A stretch of DNA of 64,000 nucleotides from NCBI RefSeq assembly GCF_001186365.1, contig NZ_LDTZ01000013.1, positions 248,001 through 312,000 of the forward strand, in the 5' to 3' direction. The notes beneath the pieces were generated by a model. It searched no databases and was not told the origin of the DNA. It was given only the letters and a program-made list of their open reading frames with translations. A program made the position numbers and the translations under genes. The stretch is from Gordonia jacobaea. GTDB taxonomy: Bacteria; Actinomycetota; Actinomycetes; Mycobacteriales; Mycobacteriaceae. Shown here piece after piece: positions 1 through 8,987 of this stretch; position 1 is the stretch's first letter, and each line of letters begins with the position of its first letter.

Positions 1-1
1 C

Positions 2-856
2 CGCGACTACGCCGAACTGCTCGAGTCGATCACCGGCCGCAAACCAGTCCTCGTCCTCTCCGACGACCCCAAGTCGACGTCGCGCATTTCGCAGTTCGCC
101 GAATCCGACGATGAGTGGATGGTCGCGGTCCGCATGGTGTCCGAGGGCGTCGACGTGCCGCGTCTCGCGGTCGGTGTGTATGCGACGAGTGCGTCGACCC
201 CGCTGTTTTTTGCGCAGGCGATCGGGCGCTTCGTGCGTTCGAGACGCCCGGGCGAGACCGCGAGCGTGTTCCTGCCCTCCGTGCCCGTGCTGTTGAATCT
301 GGCGAGCCAGATGGAAGCCGAGCGCGACCACGTGCTCGGCAAACCGCATCGCGACAGCGACGGTCTCGACGACGCCCTGCTGATCGATGCCAACAAGCAG
401 AAGGACGAGCCGGGCGAGGACGAGAAGAGCTTCCAATCGCTGCATGCCGACGCCGAGCTCGACCAGGTGATCTTCGACGGCTCGTCGTTCGGAACGGCGA
501 CGTTCGCAGGCAGCGACGAGGAATCGGACTACCTGGGCCTTCCCGGGCTGCTCGACGCCGACCAGGTGCGCGCTCTGCTCCGGAAGAAGCAGGCCGACCA
601 GGTGGCACAGCGCTCGACGGTCACGCAGATCGTGCCTGCGGCAGATAAGGTGCCGACGCAGCCCGCGACGGGGGAGAACCTCCACGCGCTGCGCAAGGAA
701 CTCAACGGGCTGGTCGCGATGCACCACCATCGCACCGGTAAGCCGCACGGCATGGTGCACAACGAACTACGCAGCAAACTCGGCGGCCCGCCGACGGCCA
801 TGGCGACGGCCGACCAGCTCCGCGAACGCATTAAGGCGCTCCGCGCGTGGCGGTGA
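2..856 (+). CDS. DEAD/DEAH-box helicase, C-terminal part (5' truncated by window edge)
   Basis: This open frame enters from the left edge with codons starting at base 2, so only the C-terminal 284 residues are present. It is the second RecA-like domain of a superfamily 2 helicase. The block VSEGVDVPRLAVGVYATSAS followed by FFAQAIGRFVRSRRPGE is the classical motif V/VI region, with the arginine finger in the Q-x-x-G-R-x-x-R pattern. The remaining ~150 residues are charged and have no domain I recognise. They hold many Asp, Lys and Arg residues and end in LRAWR. The gene is followed by a strong hairpin terminator at 882-917. Walker motifs I and II must lie outside the window. The exact substrate (DNA repair or RNA) cannot be told. 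Confidence 0.85.
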   Translation, partial: RDYAELLESITGRKPVLVLSDDPKSTSRISQFAESDDEWMVAVRMVSEGVDVPRLAVGVYATSASTPLFFAQAIGRFVRSRRPGETASVFLPSVPVLLNLASQMEAERDHVLGKPHRDSDGLDDALLIDANKQKDEPGEDEKSFQSLHADAELDQVIFDGSSFGTATFAGSDEESDYLGLPGLLDADQVRALLRKKQADQVAQRSTVTQIVPAADKVPTQPATGENLHALRKELNGLVAMHHHRTGKPHGMVHNELRSKLGGPPTAMATADQLRERIKALRAWR

Positions 857-881
857 CGTGGGCAGCGAAACCTGAATAGCA

Positions 882-917
882 GAACACCCCGGCCACATCC
901 GAGTGGTCGGGGTGTTC
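882..917. terminator. Bidirectional hairpin terminator between helicase and DUF7455 genes
   Basis: A 15-base stem (GAACACCCCGGCCAC at 882-896 and GTGGTCGGGGTGTTC at 903-917, one G-U pair) encloses a 6-base loop. It lies between two convergent genes, so it can serve both. There is no strong T tract, as is common in actinobacteria. Confidence 0.75.
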
Positions 918-934
918 GCTACGTGTATCGGTCT

Positions 935-1141
935 CTAGACCAGCTCTCCCGCAGACTCTTCGACGGTGGCACTGAGCTCGACGAGTCGGGCTTCGTGCTC
1001 GTTGAAGTGGTGGCGGCAGAAGAGAAGCTCGCCGCCCTTGGGCAGGACGGCACGAACCTTTGCGGCTGCGCCGCAGCGATCACAGCGATCGGCAGCGGTG
1101 AGCGGTATGGAGATCGGGGTTGTGGTGGCGATGTCAGACAT
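935..1141 (-). CDS. DUF7455 small zinc-ribbon-like protein
   Basis: A 68-residue protein with one C-x2-C pair (ADRCDRCGAAA) and a later FCRHHFNEHE stretch that supplies one Cys and three His. Together these suggest a small metal-binding fold. It matches the short actinobacterial DUF7455 family usually found next to sigA. The N-terminal 15 residues are Thr/Ser/Ile-rich and probably disordered. It is transcribed away from the DUF952 gene, with about 250 bases of shared upstream region. Function is unknown; the position beside the housekeeping sigma factor is conserved in relatives, from memory. Confidence 0.8.
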   Translation of the reverse strand: MSDIATTTPISIPLTAADRCDRCGAAAKVRAVLPKGGELLFCRHHFNEHEARLVELSATVEESAGELV

Positions 1142-1393
1142 TTTCCTCCGTCCCGGTCCGGCGCCGGTGTGGTCGCCTTCCCTTCAGAGCCAACGCATCC
1201 GGACGATGCGTCAACCTCACTGTGTCAGACGTTTGGGGGCCCCGTATTGTTCCGTCGGTTTCCCGGGTGTGTCGTCACTCACCGTTTACATCGGTTCCCC
1301 GAGGTGCAACACAACTACACGACCCCGTTACGCGCGAGGCGATCTGGCTCACATTTCGATAGTGGTGAGACCTCTGGTGGCTATGGTGCTGCA

Positions 1394-1777
1394 GTGACGT
1401 CACCAACCGACGAGCCGGCCGTCGAACGCCTCATCCATCTGATGTCGAGTGCGGACTGGGACGCAGCCCGACACGAATCGGAACTACGGCCGCCGTCGCT
1501 GGCCGACGTCGGGTTCATTCACCTCTCGACCCCGCAACAGGTGCACCTGCCGGCAAACAGGTTCTACTCCGGTGAGGAGGATCTGCTCGCACTCCACGTC
1601 GAGTCGGCACGCCTCGACGCCGAGATCCGCTGGGAGCCCGGCGTCGACGACGATCCTGAATCGATGCTGTTCCCGCACCTCTACGGCCCACTACCGCTCA
1701 GTGCGGTGGTCGACGTCACGCCCTATCCGCGTAGCGAAGACGGCACATTCGCGCCGTTTGACGGGCGAAGTGCCTGA
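1394..1777 (+). CDS. DUF952 family protein
   Basis: A 127-residue protein. It shows the DUF952 hallmarks: an opening IHLMSSADWDAAR, the central GFIHLSTPQQV (a His-containing turn) and a C-terminal HLYGPLPLSAVVDV. The open frame runs much further upstream, but the family homology begins just after a GTG at 1394 (reading V-T-S-P-T-D-E), so I take that start. The gene ends 15 bases before the 3' end of the convergent sigA gene. Some DUF952 members resemble ADP-ribose-binding or glutathione-transferase-linked folds, but no activity can be assigned here. Confidence 0.8.
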   Translation: MTSPTDEPAVERLIHLMSSADWDAARHESELRPPSLADVGFIHLSTPQQVHLPANRFYSGEEDLLALHVESARLDAEIRWEPGVDDDPESMLFPHLYGPLPLSAVVDVTPYPRSEDGTFAPFDGRSA

Positions 1778-1792
1778 ACCCCGTGACGACGG

Positions 1793-3253
1793 TCAGTCGA
1801 GGTAGTCGCGAAGCACCTGAGAGCGGCTCGGGTGGCGAAGCTTCGACATGGTCTTCGACTCGATCTGACGGATGCGCTCACGCGTCACGCCGTAGACCTG
1901 GCCGATCTCGTCGAGTGTGCGCGGCTGACCGTCGGTGAGTCCGAAGCGGAGCCGGACAACGCCTGCCTCGCGCTCGGACAGCGTCTCGAGAACCGACTGC
2001 AGCTGGTCCTGGAGCAGCGTGAAGCTGACCGCGTCGACCGCGACCACGGCTTCGGAGTCCTCGATGAAGTCGCCGAGCTGTGAATCGCCCTCGTCGCCGA
2101 TCGTCTGGTCGAGCGAAATCGGCTCACGCGCGTACTGCTGGATCTCCAGCACCTTCTCGGGCGTGATGTCCATTTCCTTCGCGAGCTCTTCAGGAGTCGG
2201 CTCACGGCCGAGGTCCTGGAGCAGTTCACGCTGGATGCGACCGAGCTTGTTGATGACCTCGACCATGTGCACCGGGATACGGATAGTGCGGGCCTGATCG
2301 GCCATCGCGCGGGTGATCGCCTGACGGATCCACCAGGTGGCATACGTCGAGAACTTGTAACCCTTGGTGTAGTCGAACTTCTCGACAGCGCGGATCAGAC
2401 CGAGGTTGCCCTCCTGGATCAGGTCCAGGAAAGCCATGCCGCGGCCGGTGTAGCGCTTGGCGAGGGAGACGACGAGGCGGAGGTTTGCCTCGAGGAGGTG
2501 ATTCTTGGCGCGGTTGCCGTCGCGGGAGATCCAGTTCAGGTCGCGCTTCTGTGCGGTCGAGATCTTCTCGCCGGACTCCATGATCCGGCGTAGACGCTCG
2601 GTGGCGTACAGGCCCGCTTCGATGCGCTTGGCGAGTTCGACTTCCTCTTCTGCGTTGAGGAGAGCGACCTTGCCGATCTGCTTGAGGTAGGCACGAACCG
2701 AGTCGGCGGACGCGGTGAGCTCTGCGTCTTTACGGGCCTGACGAAGAGCCTCTGACTCTTCCTCGTCCCAGACGAAGTCTCCCGCGGTCTTCGCGTCGGC
2801 GTCCTTCGACGACTTGTCGGCGGGCGGCGCAACCGGGGGAGTGGCTCCGGCGGTCGTCTTGGCCGGAGTCTCCGGCTCCTCGGCGTCGTCATCGTCGGCC
2901 GAATCCTCGGCCGAATCCTCGGCCTCATCCTCGACGTCGATATCCTCGTCGTCGATCTCGACGTCCTCTTCGAGTTCCGCGTCGGGACCGTCGATGTCGT
3001 CGATCGAGCCGCCGTCGAGTTCTTCCTCGGCGTTGGCTTCTTCTGCCCCGTCGGCAGGACTCGCGGCCTTCTTGGCCGCCTTCTTCGGAGCGGCTTTCTT
3101 GGCCGCCTTCTTGGCGGGGGCCTTGCGAGCGGTGGCCTTCTTGGCCGCCTTCTTGGCGGTCTTCTTGGCCGTCGCCTTTTCTGCAGCCGGGGCCGACGTC
3201 GTCGTCGAATCCTCGGCTTCGGCGTCGCTCTGGCGGGTCTGGGTGGCTGCCAC
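1793..3253 (-). CDS. sigA: Primary RNA polymerase sigma factor SigA (RpoD)
   Basis: Housekeeping sigma-70 of 486 residues. Region 1.2 is [20 protein letters not shown]. Region 2 holds [20 protein letters not shown] and then [17 protein letters not shown], the -10 recognition and melting helix. Region 4 ends with [15 protein letters not shown], the -35 helix-turn-helix. I chose the GTG at 3253 (V-A-A-T-Q), not the longer frame, because GGAAAGG lies 7 bases upstream and because M. tuberculosis SigA also begins V-A-A-T. The N-terminal extension has a Lys/Ala-rich stretch of about 40 residues, then a strongly acidic Asp/Glu stretch, a two-charge layout typical of mycobacterial SigA. It is convergent with DUF952 and probably transcribed from the 3254-3487 gap. 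Confidence 0.97.
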   Translation of the reverse strand: MAATQTRQSDAEAEDSTTTSAPAAEKATAKKTAKKAAKKATARKAPAKKAAKKAAPKKAAKKAASPADGAEEANAEEELDGGSIDDIDGPDAELEEDVEIDDEDIDVEDEAEDSAEDSADDDDAEEPETPAKTTAGATPPVAPPADKSSKDADAKTAGDFVWDEEESEALRQARKDAELTASADSVRAYLKQIGKVALLNAEEEVELAKRIEAGLYATERLRRIMESGEKISTAQKRDLNWISRDGNRAKNHLLEANLRLVVSLAKRYTGRGMAFLDLIQEGNLGLIRAVEKFDYTKGYKFSTYATWWIRQAITRAMADQARTIRIPVHMVEVINKLGRIQRELLQDLGREPTPEELAKEMDITPEKVLEIQQYAREPISLDQTIGDEGDSQLGDFIEDSEAVVAVDAVSFTLLQDQLQSVLETLSEREAGVVRLRFGLTDGQPRTLDEIGQVYGVTRERIRQIESKTMSKLRHPSRSQVLRDYLD

Positions 3254-3487
3254 GTACAACCTTTCCGAACACAATCTGACACGCTGATTCACAGCGGAAA
3301 ACCGCTGCGGATCGGGCTGGTTTCTCGGTGCATCGTCACCGGTGGAAACCATTGTAACGACAACATCACTCCGAATGTGACAAATGCCAGGTCAGACAGG
3401 TTGTCGCAGGATCGGTTACGTCGACTTCGCCAGCCCCCACCGATCGCCGACGGCTCGCGCTGGGAGACCGCGCAGACCTCGGCCTGA

Positions 3488-4273
3488 TCAGGGCTTGAGA
3501 CCCCGATCGACGGCCATCGCGGCGCCCACGATTCCCGCGGTGTTCTGTAGGGCGGCCGGAACCACCTTGGTGTCGTTCGTCAGGTACGGAATCCACTTGT
3601 CGGCCTTACGGCTGATGCCGCCGCCGGCGATGAACAACGACGGCCAGAAGAGCGCCTCGTACTCCTCGAGGACCGTGCTGACCTTCTTGGACCACTTCTT
3701 GTACGACCAGCCCTTTTCTTCCTTCACGCGCGAGGACGCCTGATGCTCGGCTTCCTTCTTTCCGACGATGAGGTGACCGAGCTCGGTGTTCGGTACGAGC
3801 GTGCCATTGACCAGGATCGCCGATCCGATGCCGGTGCCGAACGTCAGCAGCATGACAACGCCGTCGACTCCGCTTCCGGCTCCGTGTGCGTCCTCCGCCA
3901 TTCCGGCCGCGTCCGCGTCGTTGACGACCGAGAGAGCACGCCCCCCGAGGTCCTTGGCGAAGAGCTCGTAGGTATTCGTGCCGATCCACCCCTTGTCGAT
4001 GTTCGCCGCGGTGCGCATGGTTCCGTCGGTGATGACCCCGGGAAGCGTGATGCCAACGGGCCCATCCCAGTTGAAGTGGCCGACGACCTCGGCGACACCC
4101 TTCGAGACCGCTTCGGGTGTCGCGGGTTTGGGGGTGAGCACCTTGTAGCGTTCGCCGACGAGCTTGCCGGTCGTGAGGTCCACGATTCCGCCCTTGATCC
4201 CCGACCCCCCGACATCGACGCCGAACGCGCGGGGTCCGGCGGAATCTTTCGCAGAGGTGGATGAGTCGGTCAT
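3488..4273 (-). CDS. ppgK: Polyphosphate glucokinase PpgK
   Basis: A 261-residue ROK-family kinase that phosphorylates glucose with inorganic polyphosphate or [19 protein letters not shown] near residues 17-32 is the phosphate-binding loop. [10 protein letters not shown] carries the catalytic Asp. [15 protein letters not shown] is the second phosphate loop, and [11 protein letters not shown] the glucose-binding Glu/His segment. The Lys-rich insert ([14 protein letters not shown]) is the polyphosphate-binding feature of the actinobacterial enzyme. ROK zinc cysteines are absent, as in other PpgK. The gene sits between sigA and suhB as in mycobacteria. Confidence 0.95.
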   Translation of the reverse strand: MTDSSTSAKDSAGPRAFGVDVGGSGIKGGIVDLTTGKLVGERYKVLTPKPATPEAVSKGVAEVVGHFNWDGPVGITLPGVITDGTMRTAANIDKGWIGTNTYELFAKDLGGRALSVVNDADAAGMAEDAHGAGSGVDGVVMLLTFGTGIGSAILVNGTLVPNTELGHLIVGKKEAEHQASSRVKEEKGWSYKKWSKKVSTVLEEYEALFWPSLFIAGGGISRKADKWIPYLTNDTKVVPAALQNTAGIVGAAMAVDRGLKP

Positions 4274-4499
4274 GGCGGCTTCCTCTCTCGGGGGATCGCG
4301 GTGTCCGCGACCGTGCGATATTCAGGCTATCGAGGGGTGACGTGCAACGGGCGGACGTTGTCGGAAATCGTGTCGCACGGTGACGATCACGTGACCGGCG
4401 AGTGACGGTATGCCTGCACCGGGTCGGGCGCGGTTGCCCGCAGGGTCGAGCAAACGTCACCGACATGGTCGCGCGAAGGTCAACTGACATGATGGTCTG

Positions 4500-5411
4500 G
4501 TGAACATCCCACGCGAGAACGCCGATACGGCCCAGACCATTGCAGGCGTCGACGTGGAGAAGCTCGGTGAGGTGGCATTCGAGGTGGCCACCGATGCGGC
4601 TCGCCATGTCCGGAGGCGACGTCCGGAGTTGTTCGGGCGAACCGGAACGGCGCCGGGAACGGGCAATGACGTTGTCCCGTCGGCGGTGTCGACGAAATCC
4701 ACGCCGACCGATCCGGTGACGCTTGCCGATACCGAATCCGAGGAACTCATCCGCGCGCTGCTGAAGCGGCTGCGCCCGGACGACGCTGTTCTCGGCGAGG
4801 AGGAGGGCGGCTCCGTCGAGGTCCCGTCCGGTGTGCGCTGGGTGATCGATCCCATCGACGGGACGGTCAACTTCCTCTACGGCATTCCCGCATACGCGGT
4901 GTCCGTGGCAGCCCAAGTCGACGGCAGGTCGGTCGCCGGTGCTGTCGTCGACGTCGCGCGTGATGTCGTGTACACGGCGACGCTGTCCGGTGGCGCGTAC
5001 GAGGTTCGCGACGGCGTGCGCACGAGGCTGCGTGCCAATCCGATCTCGCGAGTCGACCTCGCGCTGGTCGCGACCGGATTTGGTTACGACGTCGAGCGTC
5101 GTCGCGCACAGGGCGAACTGATGTCTCGGCTGCTTCCGCGGGTTCGGGATCTACGTCGAATAGGCGCAGCGGCGCTCGACCTGTGCATGGTGGCCTCGGG
5201 TGCGGTTGATGCGCACATCGAGCACGGATTGAGTCCCTGGGACTGGGCCGCCGGTGCGCTTGTGGCGGCAGAGGCGGGCGCGATCGTGCGGACCCCGCCG
5301 CCGGATTCGCGCTCAGCCGACGGCGACGCCACGGTTGCCGTCGCGCCGGGCATCGGCGAGGAGTTCTTTGCGCTGCTCGATGAGATCGGTGCGCTCAAGC
5401 CCATCGTCTGA
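4500..5411 (+). CDS. suhB: Inositol-1-monophosphatase family protein SuhB
   Basis: A 303-residue Mg-dependent sugar-phosphate phosphatase of the inositol monophosphatase family. In this order the family supplies inositol for phosphatidylinositol and mycothiol. The metal-binding motif WVIDPIDGTVNF and the second motif WDWAAGALVAAEAGA are both intact. The GEEEGG segment provides the upstream metal-binding Glu. The GTG at 4500 has no clear Shine-Dalgarno, so a downstream GTG near 4554 is possible. It diverges from ppgK and is convergent with cei, 20 bases away. Confidence 0.92.
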   Translation: MNIPRENADTAQTIAGVDVEKLGEVAFEVATDAARHVRRRRPELFGRTGTAPGTGNDVVPSAVSTKSTPTDPVTLADTESEELIRALLKRLRPDDAVLGEEEGGSVEVPSGVRWVIDPIDGTVNFLYGIPAYAVSVAAQVDGRSVAGAVVDVARDVVYTATLSGGAYEVRDGVRTRLRANPISRVDLALVATGFGYDVERRRAQGELMSRLLPRVRDLRRIGAAALDLCMVASGAVDAHIEHGLSPWDWAAGALVAAEAGAIVRTPPPDSRSADGDATVAVAPGIGEEFFALLDEIGALKPIV

Positions 5412-5431
5412 GCGACCAATTGTCCTGTCTG

Positions 5432-6145
5432 TCAACAGGGTTGGGCGTGAACCGCTCGTACCACTCCGGGATCGGCTCCGGTCTTCGGGTTGTGCGGATC
5501 GGCCGACCGGAGAGCTTCGAGGGCTGCCTGCGTGTCCTGTGACTGCTCACGTGCTTTGTAGTACTCGCCGAGTGCGACGTCGACCGAAGTGCCTGTGCGC
5601 CCATCGTCGACGAGTTCAGCGCAGGGGATCGCGACCCAGACCGACGCCGCGGCAGCCTTGCCCGCGGGCCCGAATCGGATCTGTGCCACGCAGTCGAGGT
5701 CGTGGTTGGGGTACAGCGCGTCGTCGGCATAGGCGCCGTCAGGAACGGGATTGAAACCCTGGGCGGTCAGGTCGTCGGAGACGGTCTGAGCCTCACCGCG
5801 CTGAGTCGATGCGTTGAGCACGCGCACCTGGAATGTGGACAGCGCGGCGGGTGCGACGTTCAGCATGTCGTCACGACTGACGACGGTGAGCTTCGGTGTT
5901 TTCGCAGACGCCGCTGCGGGGGCGTTGGCGGCAGGGGGCGCCACGACCGATGAACTTGCCGGGGTGGGCGCGTTGCAGCTGGTCGGCGTCGCGTCCGCGG
6001 TCGAATTCGACAGCGCGACCGCCCATGCGATCACACCTACGACGAGCAGGATGACCGCGACGATGATGGCCGGCCGCGCGTGCCGACGTCGGTAGGGGCG
6101 TCCCTTGTCGTCGGTCGGGTAGCCGACCGTAATCCTCGAGACCAC
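5432..6145 (-). CDS. cei: Cell envelope integrity protein Cei (LytR C-terminal domain)
   Basis: A 237-residue membrane-anchored protein. A positively charged N-terminus (RRRHARP) is followed by one membrane helix (AIIVAVILLVVGVIAWAVAL, about residues 26-45). A low-complexity Ala/Pro linker and a LytR_C domain (FQVRVLNASTQRGEAQTVSD) come next, and a C-terminal Cys is present. It corresponds to Rv2700 of M. tuberculosis, which supports envelope integrity. Orientation, anchor and domain order all match. It has a long 428-base upstream region shared with the divergent DUF4193 gene, including a consensus CRP-type site. Confidence 0.9.
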   Translation of the reverse strand: MVSRITVGYPTDDKGRPYRRRHARPAIIVAVILLVVGVIAWAVALSNSTADATPTSCNAPTPASSSVVAPPAANAPAAASAKTPKLTVVSRDDMLNVAPAALSTFQVRVLNASTQRGEAQTVSDDLTAQGFNPVPDGAYADDALYPNHDLDCVAQIRFGPAGKAAAASVWVAIPCAELVDDGRTGTSVDVALGEYYKAREQSQDTQAALEALRSADPHNPKTGADPGVVRAVHAQPC

Positions 6146-6332
6146 CGTTGACCCTGCTCCTTCTCGTATCCACGCATACCTGCGCCTGCCGGCGCCGGGA
6201 GCCCAGCGAGCAGGACGAGTTCACTGTAGAGGGTTCGCGGGCGCCGATGTGTCAAGCGCTGTGTGTGCGAGTCGGAGCTCACCGGTACCCGGGTGATGAA
6301 TCACTCGGGAATGAATCGGCGTAGCCGTGATG

Positions 6333-6361
6333 TTGACCGCGGACAAGCGATGCACTACAGT
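6333..6361 (+). promoter_or_regulatory. Candidate SigA-type promoter upstream of the DUF4193 gene
   Basis: TTGACC at 6333-6338 and TACAGT at 6356-6361 are separated by 17 bases, close to the vegetative consensus. A transcript starting near 6368 would carry a leader of about 200 bases to the ATG at 6574. The rest of the 6146-6573 gap holds the CRP-type site listed next and no gene that I can support. Confidence 0.5.
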
Positions 6362-6402
6362 TCGGGCGCCCCGTCCTAGACATGGATGGACCAGCCTACG
6401 GA

Positions 6403-6424
6403 TTATGTGATGCACATCACATAA
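6403..6424. promoter_or_regulatory. Consensus CRP/FNR-type operator between cei and the DUF4193 gene
   Basis: TTATGTGAT, four bases, then ATCACATAA forms a perfect 9-4-9 palindrome. It contains the exact TGTGA-N6-TCACA consensus bound by cAMP receptor proteins at 6406-6421. It lies about 150 bases upstream of DUF4193 and 260 bases upstream of cei. It falls just downstream of the TTGACC/TACAGT promoter, so it would repress that promoter or activate another. Confidence 0.7.
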
Positions 6425-6573
6425 ATCTGTTTGGTTGGGGGTAACGAATTGCAGGCGCCACGAGTTGTTGTGACGTCGGTGAAATCCAAACCCCCGACAG
6501 GCATCGTGCTCATTGGTCGACCGGCCACAAGCCAGTCTTCCTCGGCTCCAACTCCAACCAAGTAAGGCACACA

Positions 6574-6873
6574 ATGGCTACTGATTACGACGCGCCACGG
6601 CGTACGGAGACCGAAGACCTGAATGAGGATTCGCTCGAAGAGTTGAAGGCTCGTCGCAGCGAAGCCCAGTCGTCTGCGGTCGACGTCGACGAGACCGACA
6701 CAGCCGAGTCGTTCGAACTGCCCGGCGCTGATCTCTCCGGAGAAGAGCTCTCCGTTCGTGTGATCCCCAAGCAGGCTGACGAATTCACCTGCAGCAGCTG
6801 CTTCCTCGTCTACCACCGCAGCCGTTTGGCTCGGGAGAACGGCAGCTCGCTCATCTGCGTCGACTGCGCCTGA
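6574..6873 (+). CDS. DUF4193 family protein
   Basis: A 99-residue protein. An acidic N-terminal half is followed by a compact zinc-ribbon-like end with two C-x2-C pairs (FTCSSCFLVYH and LICVDCA). This is the DUF4193 family, orthologous by order and length to Rv2699c. The usual mycobacterial position beside cei and DUF3093 is kept. Its role is unknown; the family is abundant and often strongly expressed. The upstream region contains a good promoter and a consensus CRP-type palindrome. Confidence 0.9.
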   Translation: MATDYDAPRRTETEDLNEDSLEELKARRSEAQSSAVDVDETDTAESFELPGADLSGEELSVRVIPKQADEFTCSSCFLVYHRSRLARENGSSLICVDCA

Positions 6874-6964
6874 GCGCTGCGCAGCGTGCCGGTCTCCGGC
6901 ACTGCTGCGCCGCTCACGACCGTCGGTGAGTCGCGACTGGGCGCGGGCATCGACTCGCCTCGCG

Positions 6965-6994
6965 GCGTTAACTCTGTTCGCGTTAACTCTGTTC
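6965..6994. repeat. 15-bp tandem duplication at the 3' end of the DUF3093 gene
   Basis: GCGTTAACTCTGTTC occurs twice back to back (6965-6979 and 6980-6994). On the minus strand each copy reads R-E-Q-S then a TAA stop, so the final codons and the stop of the DUF3093 gene are duplicated. Confidence 0.85.
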
Positions 6995-7546
6995 GCGGTC
7001 CGAGTGCTCGGGACTCACCACACTCGTCGCGCTGGCATCGGGAATGTCCAGTGCGGCGAGCACCTTCTCGGGATGTCTCGTTGACACCAGCCAGTACGGC
7101 GTCGGGTCATCGGGATCGTCCAACACCAACAACACCATTGTCTTGATCCACGCATGATGCATGAGGAACGCGGCCGGATCGAGCTGACGGCCGAGTGCCG
7201 CACTCTTGGCCGACGCCGGAATGCTCGCGCCGCGCGCGATCACCGAATTGGGCAGCTGCGCCTTGCCCGCGTGCAGGACACCGTCGGCGTCGACCCTGAT
7301 CTGGGTACGGCCCATCGACCACAGCAGAAATGCGCAGAGCAGACCGACCGCGATGTACCCGACGAAGCTCCACGACGAGCGATGCGCCGAGAGTTGGATC
7401 TCGTATCCGGCGACGGCTGTCACCACGGCTGCCGCCGGCCACCACCACAGGGGCACACGCAGGCGTTCGCTGTAGCGGTCTGCTGCCGGATCGGCAGGTC
7501 CTGACGACCGGGACCCGGTCTCCTCGGGTGGTTCGGATGAGCTCAC
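6983..7546 (-). CDS. DUF3093 membrane protein
   Basis: A 187-residue protein with two membrane helices (WWWPAAAVVTAVAGYEIQL and then the VGYIAVGLLCAFLLW stretch). A soluble C-terminal domain with IRVDADGVLHAGKAQLP follows, as is typical of DUF3093 (Rv2698 type). The GTG at 7546 (V-S-S-S-E) was chosen because the longer frame would run into the dut start. With this choice the two genes diverge across only 22 bases, so their promoters must overlap or transcripts must be leaderless. Function is unknown. Its C-terminal codons are duplicated in tandem. Confidence 0.85.
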   Translation of the reverse strand: MSSSEPPEETGSRSSGPADPAADRYSERLRVPLWWWPAAAVVTAVAGYEIQLSAHRSSWSFVGYIAVGLLCAFLLWSMGRTQIRVDADGVLHAGKAQLPNSVIARGASIPASAKSAALGRQLDPAAFLMHHAWIKTMVLLVLDDPDDPTPYWLVSTRHPEKVLAALDIPDASATSVVSPEHSDREQS

Positions 7547-7568
7547 ATGCTCAGCGTAGTCTGCGTTC

Positions 7569-8138
7569 GTGACCGTAGAATCCACCCCCGGCGCTGCGGC
7601 GATCGGTCCGATCCCGGTGAAGCGACTCGATCCGGGTATTCCGTTGCCGACTCGCGCTCATCCCGGCGACGCGGGAGTCGACCTGTGCTCCACCATCGAT
7701 GTCGAACTACCACCGGGACGCAGGCAACTCGTCGGCACGGGTATCGCCGTGGCACTGCCATTCGGAACGGTCGGGCTGATTCATCCGCGGTCGGGACTCG
7801 CGGCCCGCGCGGGCTTGTCGATCGTCAACGCCCCGGGAACCATCGACGCCGGGTACCGCGGGGAGATCAAGGTCTGTCTCATCAACCTCGACCCGTCGGA
7901 GACGATCAGCATCGTCCGCGGGGATCGCATCGCGCAGTTGCTGATCCAGCGGATCGAACTAGCCGACTTCACCGAGGTCGATGAACTCGACGAGACGGCA
8001 CGCGGCGAGGGTGGCTACGGATCGAGCGGTGGACACGCCATACTGACGAGCGGGGGCCCTGTCGATCCGGCCACAGTCCACACGAACAGCGGATCGGATA
8101 CCGCAGGCGACAACGCGAACGAGGAGAACCCCACGTGA
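7569..8138 (+). CDS. dut: Deoxyuridine 5'-triphosphate nucleotidohydrolase
   Basis: A 189-residue trimeric dUTPase that hydrolyses dUTP to dUMP, which keeps uracil out of DNA and feeds dTMP synthesis. Conserved motifs are present: HPGDAGVDL (motif 1), [11 protein letters not shown] (motif 2), [10 protein letters not shown] with the catalytic Asp (motif 3), [11 protein letters not shown] (motif 4) and [10 protein letters not shown], the glycine-rich C-terminal arm (motif 5). About 30 further residues after motif 5 make it longer than the usual ~154. They are Gly/Ser/Asn-rich and probably disordered. The stop overlaps the start of the DUF3710 gene by four bases. Confidence 0.95.
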   Translation: MTVESTPGAAAIGPIPVKRLDPGIPLPTRAHPGDAGVDLCSTIDVELPPGRRQLVGTGIAVALPFGTVGLIHPRSGLAARAGLSIVNAPGTIDAGYRGEIKVCLINLDPSETISIVRGDRIAQLLIQRIELADFTEVDELDETARGEGGYGSSGGHAILTSGGPVDPATVHTNSGSDTAGDNANEENPT

Positions 8139-8965
8139 TGGCACGAGACCCCGAGTCGACGTCGAACGCATCCGACCAGCCACTGCTCATCGGACAGGCG
8201 CGCGGACCCTACGACATCACCGAACTCGACACCCCTGCCGAGGATCTGGAGAAATCGCACCTCGACCTCGGTGCCGTGCTCGTGCCAGTCGTCGAAGGCG
8301 GGCAGGTCACCGTCGAGATGACTGCCGATCATCAGCCGGAGGCCGTTTACCTGGTCACTCCGTATGGACGGCTCACCGTCGCGGCCTTCGCGGCACCCAA
8401 GTCGCCGGGACTATGGCGCGAGGTGGTCGGTGAACTCGTCGACTCACTGAAGAACGACGGCGCGGCAACGAGCATCGAAGACGGCCACTGGGGTCGCGAG
8501 ATCGTCGCAGAGGTCCCCGGCGGCAGCCACCGCTTCATCGGCGTCGACGGCCCGCGCTGGATGGTTCGGTTGGTGGCCAGCGGACCGACCGAGACCGCTT
8601 CCGAACTTTCACAACTTTCCCGTGCCGTGCTCGCCGAGTCGGTGGTACGTCGAGGCACCGAGCCCGCGCCGCCACGCGAGATGCTGCCGCTCGTGCTCCC
8701 GCCGGTGCTCGCCGAGCAGGTCGCTGCAGCACAGCAGCAGATGTTCGCCGCAGAGGGGGGCGAGGTCCCGCCCGGCGTCGTGGTCCCCGACGGCGCGGTG
8801 ACAGGCGCGGGCGACGACGTGCAGCCCGCGCAGCAGGCAGCCGTCACGGAACCGAGCGGCGCGGCCGACGACGCCGGGTTCGCCACCGGTGACGAAGTCG
8901 ACTCCGCCGACGATCAGCCCCGTTCTGCCGGCTCGGCCATGCAGCGTTTCCGTCGACGCCGCTGA
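8135..8965 (+). CDS. DUF3710 family protein
   Basis: A 276-residue protein, translationally coupled to dut through a GTGA overlap (an ATG follows immediately at 8138). The core [11 protein letters not shown] ... [11 protein letters not shown] and [18 protein letters not shown] are family marks of DUF3710 (Rv2696c). The C-terminal 70 residues are Ala/Gly/Val-rich, low in complexity and end in RFRRRR, a basic tail. The biochemical role is unknown. The fixed link with dut suggests co-expression with nucleotide metabolism. Confidence 0.88.
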   Translation: MMARDPESTSNASDQPLLIGQARGPYDITELDTPAEDLEKSHLDLGAVLVPVVEGGQVTVEMTADHQPEAVYLVTPYGRLTVAAFAAPKSPGLWREVVGELVDSLKNDGAATSIEDGHWGREIVAEVPGGSHRFIGVDGPRWMVRLVASGPTETASELSQLSRAVLAESVVRRGTEPAPPREMLPLVLPPVLAEQVAAAQQQMFAAEGGEVPPGVVVPDGAVTGAGDDVQPAQQAAVTEPSGAADDAGFATGDEVDSADDQPRSAGSAMQRFRRRR

Positions 8966-8987
8966 CCTCGCTGACATCTGCGCGCCA

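Noticed and set aside
30..608. Minus-strand Arg/Pro-rich frames opposite the helicase
   Set aside because: Low-complexity shadows typical of GC-rich DNA.
3606..4916. 436-residue minus-strand frame across the ppgK/suhB region
   Set aside because: It is rich in Arg/His and is a shadow of ppgK and suhB, whose motifs are intact in other frames.
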